Positions 18,270-27,611 of a stretch of 64,000 bases of DNA are shown one piece after another. The notes below the pieces were generated by a model that did not search any database, was not told the origin of the DNA, and saw nothing but the letters and a program-made list of their open reading frames with translations. Origin of the DNA: Longimonas halophila (lineage in GTDB: Bacteria; Bacteroidota; Rhodothermia; Rhodothermales; Salinibacteraceae); NCBI RefSeq assembly GCF_002554705.1, contig NZ_PDEP01000011.1, positions 62,001 through 126,000 of the forward strand, given 5' to 3'. Both the position numbers and the translations under genes were made by a program. The number at the start of each line of letters is the position of its first letter. Position 1 is the first letter of the stretch.

Positions 18270-19079
18270 CTATGACATAGAAGCCATGGAGGGCGCCTCG
18301 GCCAGACGCTTCAGCCACCCAAGCATGATTTCGTTGAACTCCTGAGGATGTTCAATCATAGGCGCATGGCCGCACTTATCAATAAAGTGAAGCTCCGCGT
18401 TCGGCATCTCATCCCGAAACTCTTCCCCCACATCCGGCGGTGTAATCACGTCGTTGTTGCCCCAGACCAGGAGCGTAGGCATGTCGAGTTGGCTGAGTTC
18501 ATCATGCACAATTTCTTTGTCGGCGGAGCGGGCAATCTTGATGAGGCGGAGCGCCCGCGGACGATCGCTGACCACATCGAGCATCTCGTCGACGAGTTCG
18601 TCGGTGGCATGCACGGGGTCGTGAAACGTAAGCTCGGTGCGCTCTCGGATAAACTCGCGGTCGTGGCGGCGCATGGTTGACGTGCCAATGTGGGCCTCGT
18701 AGATGCCAGACGACCCCGAAAGAACCATAGCTGCTACCCGATCTGGGTGATCAAGTGCATAAAGCAGGGCCACATGCCCGCCAAGCGAGTTTCCAACCAG
18801 GATACTTTCGTCGATTGAGAGACGCTGCAAAAACCCATCTAAGTAGTCGGCCAGGCCCGGCACGCTTGTCTGGCTAAGCGAAAGTCCGTATACTGGAATG
18901 ACCGGTGCAATGACGCGATACTTAGCATTAGCCAGGCAGCGGATTGTGTCTGTCCAGTTGCTCAGATCGCCCAGCAGTCCGTGAAGAAGCACAATAGGCG
19001 GATGCGATGCATCGCAGGGCCCCTCATCGAGGTAGGTGAAGTCATCAGCATGGTGAACGACAAAAGGGGTATCGTGCAT
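18270..19079 (-). CDS. Alpha/beta-fold hydrolase
   Basis: 269 residues from ATG 19079. A TTG at 19166 would add 29 residues unlike the family. Seen: LLHGLLGDLSNW (oxyanion region), the nucleophile elbow GNSLGGH, GNNDVITPP (acid Asp) and CGHAPMIEHP (catalytic His). All three catalytic residues are therefore present. It resembles C-C bond hydrolases and general esterases, and the substrate cannot be read from sequence. No signal peptide. It is transcribed away from the YtxH gene. Confidence 0.88.
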   Translation of the reverse strand: MHDTPFVVHHADDFTYLDEGPCDASHPPIVLLHGLLGDLSNWTDTIRCLANAKYRVIAPVIPVYGLSLSQTSVPGLADYLDGFLQRLSIDESILVGNSLGGHVALLYALDHPDRVAAMVLSGSSGIYEAHIGTSTMRRHDREFIRERTELTFHDPVHATDELVDEMLDVVSDRPRALRLIKIARSADKEIVHDELSQLDMPTLLVWGNNDVITPPDVGEEFRDEMPNAELHFIDKCGHAPMIEHPQEFNEIMLGWLKRLAEAPSMASMS

Positions 19080-19560
19080 GAAGGGGAGCAACACATTGGT
19101 AAGAGAAACGCCCCGCCAATGCCGGCGAAGCACAGAAGCAGCGCCACTTGTCCGAATCAAAGACAAGATTTGTGCCGTGGGCGGTACGCCTCAGGTGGGG
19201 GCGCAGGGGCCTGACGCTGGCTGCTGCTTATAGGCAGCGTGCAGCACGCGGGAATGCGACGATATAGTCACTTCGAGCGTCACAAATCGTTCCCGATAAA
19301 GCCGTGACCGCCTGCATACGAAAGCAAGAGGTTGGGCTATTGCTATTCTCAACCAAGTGCTCACGTACACCTGCGCTACACCGCTTGCAAGAAACGACTG
19401 CAGTAACTACCATGACGGTGGACCTGTAGACGATATTTGCTGTCTGGCTCGATTTCTGCGGTTTTCAATACCCCGCGAGCGTGCAGGTTCATTGCCACAC
19501 AGGCCCGCCGGGCTCGCTGGCCCTTTGCTTATGTTCATCCTGACCGGACCCGAGGATGCC
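19080..19560. other. Divergent intergenic region, no gene seen
   Basis: About 480 bp between the divergent hydrolase and YtxH genes. Frames here lack family signatures and typical composition. No clear promoter or operator could be singled out. Confidence 0.5.
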
Positions 19561-19887
19561 ATGTCTGAAGACACACCGACTCGTCGCATAGCCGTTTGGA
19601 GCGCGCTCATTAGCGGGGCCATTGGCTTTGGCCTTGGGATGTTGTTTGCTCCGCAGCGCGGCCCCAACGCACGGCGCCGCCTGGCGTATCAGATTGAGCA
19701 AGTGGCCTCGCAAACCGGCTCGTACGTGCGTGGGCTCGCGGGGCCTGGCGGCTCCAGCAGCGATGCGCGCCGAACGCGAGATGCGCTTGTGGCGGATGCC
19801 CAGGCCCGGGCGAACAACATCCGCAACGATATCGACTCGCTCTTAGATGAGCTTAAGAAGCAGCAAGAAAATCAGTCGGGGTCTTGA
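19561..19887 (+). CDS. YtxH domain-containing small membrane-associated protein
   Basis: 108 residues from ATG 19561. One hydrophobic helix (about 10-30) ends in GFGLGMLFAPQRG, the YtxH/Gsr-type signature. A predicted amphipathic or coiled helix follows (about 70-105), rich in Arg/Asp/Ala. YtxH proteins are often stress-related, but their molecular role is not established. An open frame extends upstream without family similarity, so this ATG is chosen. Confidence 0.75.
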   Translation: MSEDTPTRRIAVWSALISGAIGFGLGMLFAPQRGPNARRRLAYQIEQVASQTGSYVRGLAGPGGSSSDARRTRDALVADAQARANNIRNDIDSLLDELKKQQENQSGS

Positions 19888-20288
19888 CACGATCTGTTTA
19901 CTCAATGCGGGAGTGCCACGTGCTGTATCCCAGCGTTCGTGGTAAGCTGATTCGTTGTAAGCTGACATCCGCTGAACCTGCTTAGAGGCACAAGGGAGGG
20001 CGGCCTTCCAACATCGAAAAGCAGTAAGCGTCTCAGATACGTCCCACACGTGCCCCAGATCTGAGTCAAGATCGCGATGCGGGCTAAGTGCCCCGCTGAT
20101 GCATCCCCCCGGCCTCGGGAGGCCACGGGGCCCTGTGCAGTGCATTGTCGCCTCGTAGCGCACATGCTCGCTCACCCCGCTTTTTCCCTTACATACGCTC
20201 TTGCTGGCTATCCTGGCGTTGAGCAGCCCGCTCCTGCACAGACGCTGTGCACGCCTATCCTCCTTCACTCTGTGCCCGTTGACTTTAC
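19888..20288. other. Intergenic region with a GC-rich hairpin
   Basis: 400 bp without a supportable gene. It contains a compact hairpin GGCCTC-GG-GAGGCC at 20111-20124 without a T tract, and an imperfect direct repeat (GTAAGCTGA twice near 19940-19965). No function assigned. Confidence 0.4.
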
Positions 20289-21107
20289 ATGCCCAACCTT
20301 ACCGTTCTGCTCGCCCCTTCCGATCAGAAGCAACCCGGCGGCAATCCATTTGCGCCCGATATGTTCGACTACCGGACATCGGGTACGTTCAACTACTTCG
20401 ATGCCCTGAATCCGGAACGGCGTGCACTCATCGACACGCTACAAACCGTGATCCATGAGCACGATGAAGAGCAACTCGCTGATCTGTTTGGGCTGGAAGG
20501 CCCTGCGCTTGATGAGGCGGTGCGCGTAAACACCGAAATCTACGACGCCCCGCTCATGTCGGCGCTCGACCGATACAGCCCGGGCATTATGTATGCCGCT
20601 ATGGACTTTGCGAATCTGCCCACCGGTGCGCAGCGGCGGCTGCTGGAGAATGGAATCATCATTTCAGGGCTGTTTGGGCTGCTCCGTCCCGACGATCTTA
20701 TTCCTAACTATCAGCTCGGCATCAACGACGATGTGCCTGACGTGGGGGCTCCGGCTGACTACTGGCGTGATACCATTAGTCCCATCCTCAATGACTACAT
20801 TGCCGGACGCTTCGTGTGGGATCTCCTGCCCGATGCACACCGCGACGCCTGGAACGACACCCACACGTACGAAGCACGGGCCGTCGTTCATTTCGAGGAG
20901 GACATGGGCGACGGCTATGAGCCGGTTCCCAAGGAAGAACTTGACATCCAGCGCGGTCAATTCGTGAATTACGTGATGCAGGAAACCGCCGAAGATTTCG
21001 AGGAACTGGAGGAGTGGGAGGATCACCCGGACGGCTTTTCCTACGCTAAGCGCGCGCTCACACACGACGAAGTCACAAACACCTGGCACGTCTACATGCG
21101 TCGCTAA
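20289..21107 (+). CDS. yaaA: YaaA/DUF328 family peroxide-stress protein
   Basis: 272 residues, near the family length of about 257. Seen: N-terminal LLAPSDQK, ALDRYSPGIMYAAMDF in the middle, and the GLFGLLRPDDLIPNYQLG block, which is the clearest DUF328 signature (usually YGLLRPLDLI.PYRLE). In E. coli YaaA protects against hydrogen peroxide by limiting free iron and binds DNA. Transfer of that role here is by homology. Confidence 0.88.
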   Translation: MPNLTVLLAPSDQKQPGGNPFAPDMFDYRTSGTFNYFDALNPERRALIDTLQTVIHEHDEEQLADLFGLEGPALDEAVRVNTEIYDAPLMSALDRYSPGIMYAAMDFANLPTGAQRRLLENGIIISGLFGLLRPDDLIPNYQLGINDDVPDVGAPADYWRDTISPILNDYIAGRFVWDLLPDAHRDAWNDTHTYEARAVVHFEEDMGDGYEPVPKEELDIQRGQFVNYVMQETAEDFEELEEWEDHPDGFSYAKRALTHDEVTNTWHVYMRR

Positions 21108-21213
21108 CAGGCCGCTGTCCCTGCGTATCCCGCAACGCGGCTGCGGTATTCGAGACACGGTCGCCCCGCATGAGCGTTCGCTCTGTTTCCCTCATTACTT
21201 TGCATTGACTGGC

Positions 21214-21867
21214 ATGCAGCGCCCTGTCTGTATCGGAATTGCAGGCGGTTCCGGATCCGGAAAAACTACCGTGCTGAAGCGGATTGTGCACGCCATCGGT
21301 CCCGACCGCATTGCCATCCTCGACCACGATGCCTACTATCGCGATCTGAGCCACCTTCCTGTTGAAGAGCGAGGCTCCTTCAACTTCGACCACCCCGACG
21401 CTCTCGAAACCGACCTGATGCGTGCGCACCTGGACGCGCTCTTGCAGCACGAGGTGGTGGAGAAACCCGTGTATGATTTCACCGCGCACTGTCGCCTCGA
21501 AGAAACGCGCACGGTCGAGCCGCGCCCGGTCATTATCGTAGAGGGGATTCTGGTGCTGGCCGAACAGGCTCTCGAATCTCAAATGGACATTAAGATCTAC
21601 GTGGATACCGCAGACGATGTCCGGCTGATGAGACGCATCCGGCGCGATCTGGAAGAGCGGGGGCGCACCATCGAGGAAGTGCTCACGCAGTATGAGCAGA
21701 CCGTCCGCCCAATGCACCTGGAGTTCGTGGAGCCATCGAAGCGAAACGCAGATGTCATCATTCCACGGGGGGGCAAAAACCATGTGGCCATCCATATGGT
21801 GCTGGCACGCATTCGCGACCTGCTGCGCAACGCGTCCACGTCTGCCTCGCCAGCGGATTCGGCGTAA
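21214..21867 (+). CDS. udk: Uridine kinase
   Basis: 217 residues from ATG 21214. A TTG at 21205 would add three residues. It phosphorylates uridine and cytidine in pyrimidine salvage. Seen: the P-loop GGSGSGKTT, DHDAYYRDLSHLP, NFDHPDALET, YDFTAHCR, and VEGILVL, the usual series of uridine kinase motifs. Residues 168-187 (EQTVRPMHLEFVEPSKRNAD) are the conserved C-terminal block. Confidence 0.95.
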   Translation: MQRPVCIGIAGGSGSGKTTVLKRIVHAIGPDRIAILDHDAYYRDLSHLPVEERGSFNFDHPDALETDLMRAHLDALLQHEVVEKPVYDFTAHCRLEETRTVEPRPVIIVEGILVLAEQALESQMDIKIYVDTADDVRLMRRIRRDLEERGRTIEEVLTQYEQTVRPMHLEFVEPSKRNADVIIPRGGKNHVAIHMVLARIRDLLRNASTSASPADSA

Positions 21868-22550
21868 CTTGCTGCGCACTAATGGATCTTTCCTATACCA
21901 CTTCTTCAACTCTATTCGGCAACGTCACAGATTCGTATCAGAAAGGGGATTGGTTGTCGTCTATGTTGGGTTTCCCTGTTTGGTCTGCTATGCCAAGTCC
22001 GGGCCTTGCATAGTATGCCCTGCTAAAGTGTGCTCTATGCATGATACGTCGTTGTGATTGCGTTTTAGCGCCTGCTGTAAGAACCTGTTTGGGTTTTGGT
22101 TTGACGGCGAGAGCGAGGGACGATGAGGCGAAAATTGGACCCCAATCGAGGTTCGTAGCCGGGGCTACGGGCCGAGATTAGGGGCAATTTGCACCAGGGG
22201 CATGACCTTCGGCCCCAGCCCAGCGGAACCGCTCGCAGCCCAAAATAAGAAATCAAAACAGGTTCTACGTACGAGCGGTCTTGCGGGGGCGCTGTCCTGC
22301 GGATAGAAACAGGGGCCAGGTCTTCGTGCATGCGCTTTTTATCCGAATGTACGTAGCACACGCGCTTGTAAGGGGCCGCCTGTTACCTCCCTCGATTGGG
22401 AAGCGGCTGCTTCAGGTGTTCTGTATTCTTTTGAGCGTGGATACATACGACCAACCGATATAAATACAGCTACAACCACATAGATCAAGAGAAACCTCGA
22501 TCTCTCCATGCGGTCTACCGCACCGTTTCTCCTTCAATGAACAGCTTGTT
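21868..22550. other. Gene-free region carrying a MITE-like element
   Basis: 683 bp between udk and the lipoprotein gene. No coding gene is supported. It contains an imperfect hairpin around 21990-22010 and the MITE-like element listed separately. The last part before 22551 is AT-rich and could hold the lipoprotein promoter, but no convincing -35/-10 pair was found. Confidence 0.6.
22081..22265. mobile_element. MITE-like element with imperfect terminal inverted repeats
   Basis: 185 bp bounded by GAACCTGTTT at 22081-22090 and the inverted AAACAGGTTC-type end at 22256-22265. The inverted similarity is patchy over about 25 bp. There is no open reading frame. The interior 22132-22190 forms a long imperfect hairpin centred on GTAGCC-GG-GGCTAC (22155-22168). 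Related lone ends occur at 18194-18222 and 27541-27568. This fits a non-autonomous derivative of an insertion sequence. Clear target-site duplications were not found and the transposase family is unidentified. Confidence 0.65.
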
Positions 22551-23147
22551 ATGATGCACCCTATACGCAGCCTACGTTTCTCCTCTGCTCACTCGTCGCT
22601 GGCCCTTGGCATTCTCTTCATTTTGAGTTTTGCCCTGTTGGCCGGATGTGGAAGTGATGGCGACGGTCCCCCGCCTTCTGACTTGGAAGGCACGTACACC
22701 TTCGACCGCTTCGAATTCGCCGTACAGGGCGTTAACAATTTTGACATCCTGAGCGATACGCTGGTTACGTCGGACCGGTCGCCCCGCATGGAGTTTTTTG
22801 GGGGCGATGCCACGGTCAACCTGGTGTATCGCATAGAGGGCAGCGACGGTAGCTCAACGGTGAGCGGTCAGTTTAGCACGCGCCGCAATAACGAGGTGCT
22901 TGTAGACTTCAGCCGGGAGGATGAGGAGAGCCGTCGCGAATTGCTCTTACCTGAAATCATCCGCTTTGACATCATTGATGGTGGCCTGCGGCTCAACGCC
23001 GACCAAGAGCGCAATGAGGTTGATCTGCGTGGCTATGCTCCTGGGCGGTATGCGGGGCTCACGCAGCCTGTTAACGGAACGCTCGTGCTCCGCCTGAACC
23101 GCATTGCAGAAACGCCTGCCGCTGTCTGGTACGACGCGCACGAATAG
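22551..23147 (+). CDS. Hypothetical lipoprotein
   Basis: 198 residues with an N-terminal signal sequence and lipobox LLAGC (lipid-modified Cys33), followed by a short Gly/Asp/Pro linker. The mature part is rich in beta-strand-like alternation (GTYTFDRFEF, FSREDEESRRELLLPEIIRFDI). This suggests a small beta-barrel or lipocalin-like fold, but no family is recognised. It precedes a large outer membrane protein gene by 55 bp and may share its transcript. A second ATG at 22554 is equally possible. Confidence 0.8.
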   Translation: MMHPIRSLRFSSAHSSLALGILFILSFALLAGCGSDGDGPPPSDLEGTYTFDRFEFAVQGVNNFDILSDTLVTSDRSPRMEFFGGDATVNLVYRIEGSDGSSTVSGQFSTRRNNEVLVDFSREDEESRRELLLPEIIRFDIIDGGLRLNADQERNEVDLRGYAPGRYAGLTQPVNGTLVLRLNRIAETPAAVWYDAHE

Positions 23148-23202
23148 CTCCCACGCCTTGCATGCTGTTGCGTCCCCTCTTCTCCTTGTACATCTTCCCT
23201 CT

Positions 23203-25593
23203 ATGCACGATATGATACGTTTCCTTCGTCTGGCTGGAGCCCGGCCGCTGCTTGCCTTCTTGACTTTAGCAGCAGGTCTGTCGCTGTCCTTATCTAATAC
23301 CCCGGTCCATGCACAAGAGCGCAGCGTGGGCTATACCTTTTCTCCTACTGTTGAGTGGTTCCAGGGCGAAAACGAATCCGGACTGCGCTCGGAGCTGCTC
23401 TACGGCGGCGAAGTGGGTATCAATCTTGGCCAATATCTTGAAATTGGGGCTGAGGCGGTCTACGGACCCAACTTTCAAACCGACTTCAGCCAGCTCGACC
23501 AGCTGGCCCCGCTCGACCGCGATGTCGAATTGCTGCGCTATGGGGCTCGCTTGCAGGCCAACCTGCGTACCGAAGGGCTCATTCCGTACCTGAGCATGGG
23601 CACGGGGGTTATGCAGTTCGATACGGACGGCGTCGAGACGTATCGCACGCTCTACACCTCGGGCGGCGCAGGCGTTACATACGTTCAGAACCGCTACCGC
23701 TTGTCCGTCGGCGGATCGCTCATGGGCTATCGCTACAACCCCGCTATTGCCTTCTTGAGCAGCGATAGTGGCGTGACAACCGATGAAGAAACCGTGTTTA
23801 CGCCCTCGCTACGCGCTGGCGTTACGCTCTTCTTAGGAGGGCGTCCTCTCGATCAGCGTACCAACATCGACGCCTCGGTGCGTGAGCAGTTTAGCGGCGG
23901 ACTACGAGGCGTACGCCTTTCGTTGGATCCGTTTGTGGGGCGCGTAGAGTGGGCTGACGAGCTCGGTATGCCCAAAGACCAGACCCTGCGTGGTGTGAAT
24001 GCGGGTGTGCGCCTGGGGTCGGTGCTTAGCGTCCACGGCTTTTACGCACGCGGAGCGTCCGGCACCGACCTTTTCGAGGACGTGACAGGGCCGTTTGAGG
24101 GGATCCAGATGTACGGCGGCGAGGCGCGGGCGCGCCTCATCCCGCAGCCCCCCAACCGCGACGCACGCATCTCGCCGTACATCATTCTGGGGGGCGGCTA
24201 CCTTGACGTGCTCGCTGACTATGACGACGCCCTCCCCCCGAACACTGCTCTCCCCGAGGACCGCTTCTTTGCTACAAGCGGTGTGGGCCTCGACGTACCC
24301 ATTGGGGATACGTTCGGAATTACGGGCACCGTGCGATCAGTATTTGCCAGCTCCCAAGATCCAACCCGAAGCGACAACACCGATATCCAGGCTAACCTGA
24401 TGTATACCGTCGGGGTCTCATTCGGACTTGGGGGCGGTAGTGATCGTCGCGCGCCCTCAGCCCCTGTCGCAGAGGAACAGCCCGTTCCGCAAGCGGACGC
24501 ACGCACCGAATCTGAACGCCTGGCCGCCCGCCTCGACTCGCTGGAGCAGCGCGTGCAAGAGCGCCAGCTACAGGACCGCATTGAGCGGCTGGAGCGGCTG
24601 GAGCAGTCTATGATGGCCGCGCGCGATTCGGTACAGCGCGACACCCTGCAGCAAATGCCAAACGCCTCGGCTCCGGCCCGGTCGAACCTCTCGGGCGAGT
24701 CCATGACTGTGCCAGTACCCGAAGTCGGGTCCGTGTACATCCGATTTGGCGAGGGGGCCCCTGAGGTGCGACGCCTCGAACCTGGCGAGCAGCCGGCAAC
24801 GTCCGACGTAAGCGCCGACACCATCAGCGAGGCGATCCGTGACGCGCTGCGCGAACAGACTGATGCCAACGCCGACGTTCCCCTCACGGATGCTGATGTG
24901 GAACGCACGGTGCAGCAAGCGCTGCGTGAACTGCGTGATCAGGAACGGGAGGCCGACGCCCGCGAGGAGCGCGAGCGCCCGGTTGCCCAACAACCGGATA
25001 CGCCCCAAACGGATGCCCGCGTTGCCGAACTGCGTGCTCAACTTGAGGAAATGCGTCGCGAAATGCGTCGCCAACGCGAGGAGCTTGAACGCGCTCGCGA
25101 GCGTGCTGATGCCCCTGCTACCTCTACTACGTCCAGTGACCCGGTACAAACGCAGGCCTTCTACCGGTCGTTTGTGGGCCGCCCGCTTACCAGCATCATG
25201 CCTATTACAGGCTTTCGCGCTGGCAACGGTCCTACCCAGTACCAGGTGGGCATACGCGCTGACTACCGTACGCTGCCGTCGTCGAACTTTCGCCTGATGC
25301 CGGAAATTGCACTGGCGTCCAGCCCCAGCACGACCTCGCTCTCGCTTACAGCCAACGCGGCCTACTCGTTTGGCAGCGGCTTTGTGCAAGAGCGGACCGG
25401 GCAGCCGCTCGAACCGTACGGCGGTCTGGGACTTGGCCTGGCCAGTGCACGTGCGCTGCGCCTCAGTCCGGTTGTGAATGTGTTCATCGGTACTGAGTAT
25501 CCGCTGGGACGTGGCGCGCTCTTTACCGAATACAGCACATTCAACCTGTTCGGAACCAACCGCCTGCTGTTCGGCTATCGGATTCCGTTGTAG
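23203..25593 (+). CDS. Outer membrane beta-barrel protein with a central coiled coil
   Basis: 796 residues from ATG 23203 (an alternative ATG lies at 23212). Three parts follow a signal peptide (cleavage near VHA|Q, residue 37). Residues about 38-410 have the alternating pattern of transmembrane beta strands. Residues about 416-643 are highly charged, Glu/Arg/Gln/Ala-rich and strongly coiled-coil-like, with a conserved-looking block GSVYIRFGEGAPEVRRLEPG inside. Residues about 647-796 form a second barrel-like segment ending in a strand near the C-terminus (LLFGYRIPL). No specific family recognised. It may be a structural or envelope-spanning protein. Confidence 0.82.
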   Translation: MHDMIRFLRLAGARPLLAFLTLAAGLSLSLSNTPVHAQERSVGYTFSPTVEWFQGENESGLRSELLYGGEVGINLGQYLEIGAEAVYGPNFQTDFSQLDQLAPLDRDVELLRYGARLQANLRTEGLIPYLSMGTGVMQFDTDGVETYRTLYTSGGAGVTYVQNRYRLSVGGSLMGYRYNPAIAFLSSDSGVTTDEETVFTPSLRAGVTLFLGGRPLDQRTNIDASVREQFSGGLRGVRLSLDPFVGRVEWADELGMPKDQTLRGVNAGVRLGSVLSVHGFYARGASGTDLFEDVTGPFEGIQMYGGEARARLIPQPPNRDARISPYIILGGGYLDVLADYDDALPPNTALPEDRFFATSGVGLDVPIGDTFGITGTVRSVFASSQDPTRSDNTDIQANLMYTVGVSFGLGGGSDRRAPSAPVAEEQPVPQADARTESERLAARLDSLEQRVQERQLQDRIERLERLEQSMMAARDSVQRDTLQQMPNASAPARSNLSGESMTVPVPEVGSVYIRFGEGAPEVRRLEPGEQPATSDVSADTISEAIRDALREQTDANADVPLTDADVERTVQQALRELRDQEREADAREERERPVAQQPDTPQTDARVAELRAQLEEMRREMRRQREELERARERADAPATSTTSSDPVQTQAFYRSFVGRPLTSIMPITGFRAGNGPTQYQVGIRADYRTLPSSNFRLMPEIALASSPSTTSLSLTANAAYSFGSGFVQERTGQPLEPYGGLGLGLASARALRLSPVVNVFIGTEYPLGRGALFTEYSTFNLFGTNRLLFGYRIPL

Positions 25594-25653
25594 AGCGAAT
25601 GCCTCATATCCCCCTTGCGCTTTTATAGCCGAGGGGATGGGGACGTACCTCGC

Positions 25654-25718
25654 ACGCCCCGTGCACCTGTCTTGGCTCCTCAACAGAGCCTGGCCGGATG
25701 CATGGGGCGTGGTTTGTT
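25654..25718 (+). terminator. Probable terminator after the outer membrane protein gene
   Basis: A 12 bp outer stem with one G-U pair (arms 25654-25665 and 25699-25710) encloses an inner stem GGCTC/GAGCC. It is followed by GGTTTGTTTG. It lies in the 190 bp gap between two convergent genes. Confidence 0.5.
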
Positions 25719-25783
25719 TGTGCTGTACTAAGGTCGCGTTTGGGCTAAAAGCGATTCACCCAAAGGGAGATGGTGCCCCGTTA

Positions 25784-27490
25784 TTATCTATTCAGGATAG
25801 ATTCGACGGCATCGACGGAGGCATCGCCCGCGGTGCCGGAATGGCAATCGAAAAGCGTGGGGCAGTTGAAGTCCCATGTAAGCACGTACGCGTCGTGCGG
25901 ATCGAGATTGCTGATGTGGCTGAGGGCAGTGGTTGCAAACCGTTCCACAGCTGCTGCGGGGCGTCCGTCTTGCTGTGTGCGCAGGGCCCATCCGGCATGC
26001 TCGATCATGAGTGCGACCGAAAGCGCATTGCCTACAGTACGCGTAAACCGCCCGGCCCCGGCTTCCAGGATTTCGCCGCCTTCGTCGCGTGCGGACTTGA
26101 TCCATTCATTGGCATCGCGGAAGGCAAGCACGGCAGCCTTCATTGCAGGGAGCAGCGTTTCGACGGAGGTACCATGTAGCGTGGCCTTGAAGTCGTCTCG
26201 TAACCGTCCAAACTGCTGGTGGTGCTCGATGACATGCAGCAGGTGCAGAGCCAGGTCGTGTGGCGTGCCATTCGACGCAGCCGACGCGCGAAGCCGATCC
26301 AGCACCTCGGGCAGGCGCGTGCGTGAGCGCAGCGCCGGGCGGCCCCATACGTGCAAGGCGCGCGTGGCCGTCTCGCTGGCTTGCTGTAGCGTATGATGTT
26401 TGGCGAGTGGAGCCAGCAAGCGCACCAGGGCCTCGGTGTCGGCATCGTCTTCGGCTTCCATCTTTCCGAGAGCGCGCACGCATCGATACGTTAGGTTGAA
26501 GGCCGATTCGTAGCGGGCCTGCATATCCGCAAGCGTTTCCTGGATCAGCGCATTGTACGCCATTTCCTGTTCCTGCAGATGCCATGTTTCGGCGGCTCCC
26601 CGCGCCAGGGCCAGCGTGCGCCGCATCTGGCTCACTGTGAGCACCGCATCCCATATGTACTGCAGGAACGGAGCCGGTCCACGGCGCCCTACATCGGCAG
26701 TGAGGTGTTCAACGTGCACGCCATTGAGACGGAGCGTAGCCGTGGGAGCATTGGGGAAGGCGGCTGAGGGCACTGGTGCGTCGATGTGGAGGCCGGCGGT
26801 ATCGGCGGGGGCCTCCAGCAGAAAGAGGTGGCGTGTGTCGTCGGCATCGCGGGCTACGACGAGAGCGGCATCAGGATAGGTGGCGCTGTGGGTGCACACG
26901 CGCCCGTGCAACTGCCACGTCGTATCATCAGCGGGCTCGGCTCGTAGTTCGGCATCAGGAGATGAGAGCATGTGGCTGGTGCCCCAGAGGTCGCAGAGCC
27001 ATGCAGAGTCAGGGTCGGTACTGGTCAGGCGTGGGATGAGGCGCTCCAGATGGTCGGCGGTCCCAGTGCGCATGAGGGCATGCACAGCCACATCGGTCGT
27101 TGCTATAAGCGGGGCCAGTCCGGGGGCCTCTGGTGCTGCTATATGCATCAGGGCCATCTGCACCAGGCGGCTGTGAACACCGTGGGGCTGGGCCTGCGCC
27201 ATCTTTAGCAGTCCGTGCTGCACGAGCGAACGCCGGGCGCGATGCCACGAATTGGGCACGGTGGTGTGCGGTGCAGGGGCTCCCCAGACATCTTCAACGT
27301 GCACGCTTCCGCTTTCATCGGGGATTTCTGCCTCGTAACGGCGCTGTTGGCGAGCGCCCTCCTCGTGGAGCTGCTCATGTACCGGCTCAAAAATCGATTC
27401 GGGGAGGTGATGCGCCAACGCATTGCGGAGCATGCGGTCGGCCGCCAGTTGATTGTCGAGTGCTGGCGCAGTGAGCGTGGTGCGATCCAT
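25784..27490 (-). CDS. AidB-like acyl-CoA dehydrogenase family flavoprotein
   Basis: 568 residues, longer than classical acyl-CoA dehydrogenases (about 380) and close to AidB (about 540). Seen: the N-terminal ALDNQLAADRML region typical of the AidB branch, LWGTSHMLSSPD in place of the usual FAD-binding TEKxxGSD block, a middle beta domain, and a C-terminal helical domain with ARGAAETWHLQEQE. E. coli AidB is an alkylation-response flavoprotein with weak dehydrogenase activity. Many substrate-binding residues differ here, so the reaction is uncertain. It could be a dehydrogenase of an unusual acyl-CoA. Confidence 0.75.
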   Translation of the reverse strand: MDRTTLTAPALDNQLAADRMLRNALAHHLPESIFEPVHEQLHEEGARQQRRYEAEIPDESGSVHVEDVWGAPAPHTTVPNSWHRARRSLVQHGLLKMAQAQPHGVHSRLVQMALMHIAAPEAPGLAPLIATTDVAVHALMRTGTADHLERLIPRLTSTDPDSAWLCDLWGTSHMLSSPDAELRAEPADDTTWQLHGRVCTHSATYPDAALVVARDADDTRHLFLLEAPADTAGLHIDAPVPSAAFPNAPTATLRLNGVHVEHLTADVGRRGPAPFLQYIWDAVLTVSQMRRTLALARGAAETWHLQEQEMAYNALIQETLADMQARYESAFNLTYRCVRALGKMEAEDDADTEALVRLLAPLAKHHTLQQASETATRALHVWGRPALRSRTRLPEVLDRLRASAASNGTPHDLALHLLHVIEHHQQFGRLRDDFKATLHGTSVETLLPAMKAAVLAFRDANEWIKSARDEGGEILEAGAGRFTRTVGNALSVALMIEHAGWALRTQQDGRPAAAVERFATTALSHISNLDPHDAYVLTWDFNCPTLFDCHSGTAGDASVDAVESILNR

Positions 27491-27540
27491 AACACAATAT
27501 AAAGCAAATTAGAGAGGAGGCGATGCGAAGTCCGGTCGTA

Positions 27541-27568
27541 GAACCTGTGTCGACTTCTTGCTTTGGAC
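27541..27568. repeat. Degenerate lone copy of the MITE-like end
   Basis: About 21 of 28 bases match the right end of the element at 22081-22265 (GAACCTGT, then TTCTT and TTTGG in register). It lies in the 121 bp gap between two minus-strand genes. No partner end is visible. Interpreted as a decayed remnant. Confidence 0.4.
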
Positions 27569-27611
27569 GCCGCGTTGACGTGATCTGTACGTGAGCGCCC
27601 AGGTTGTTTCG

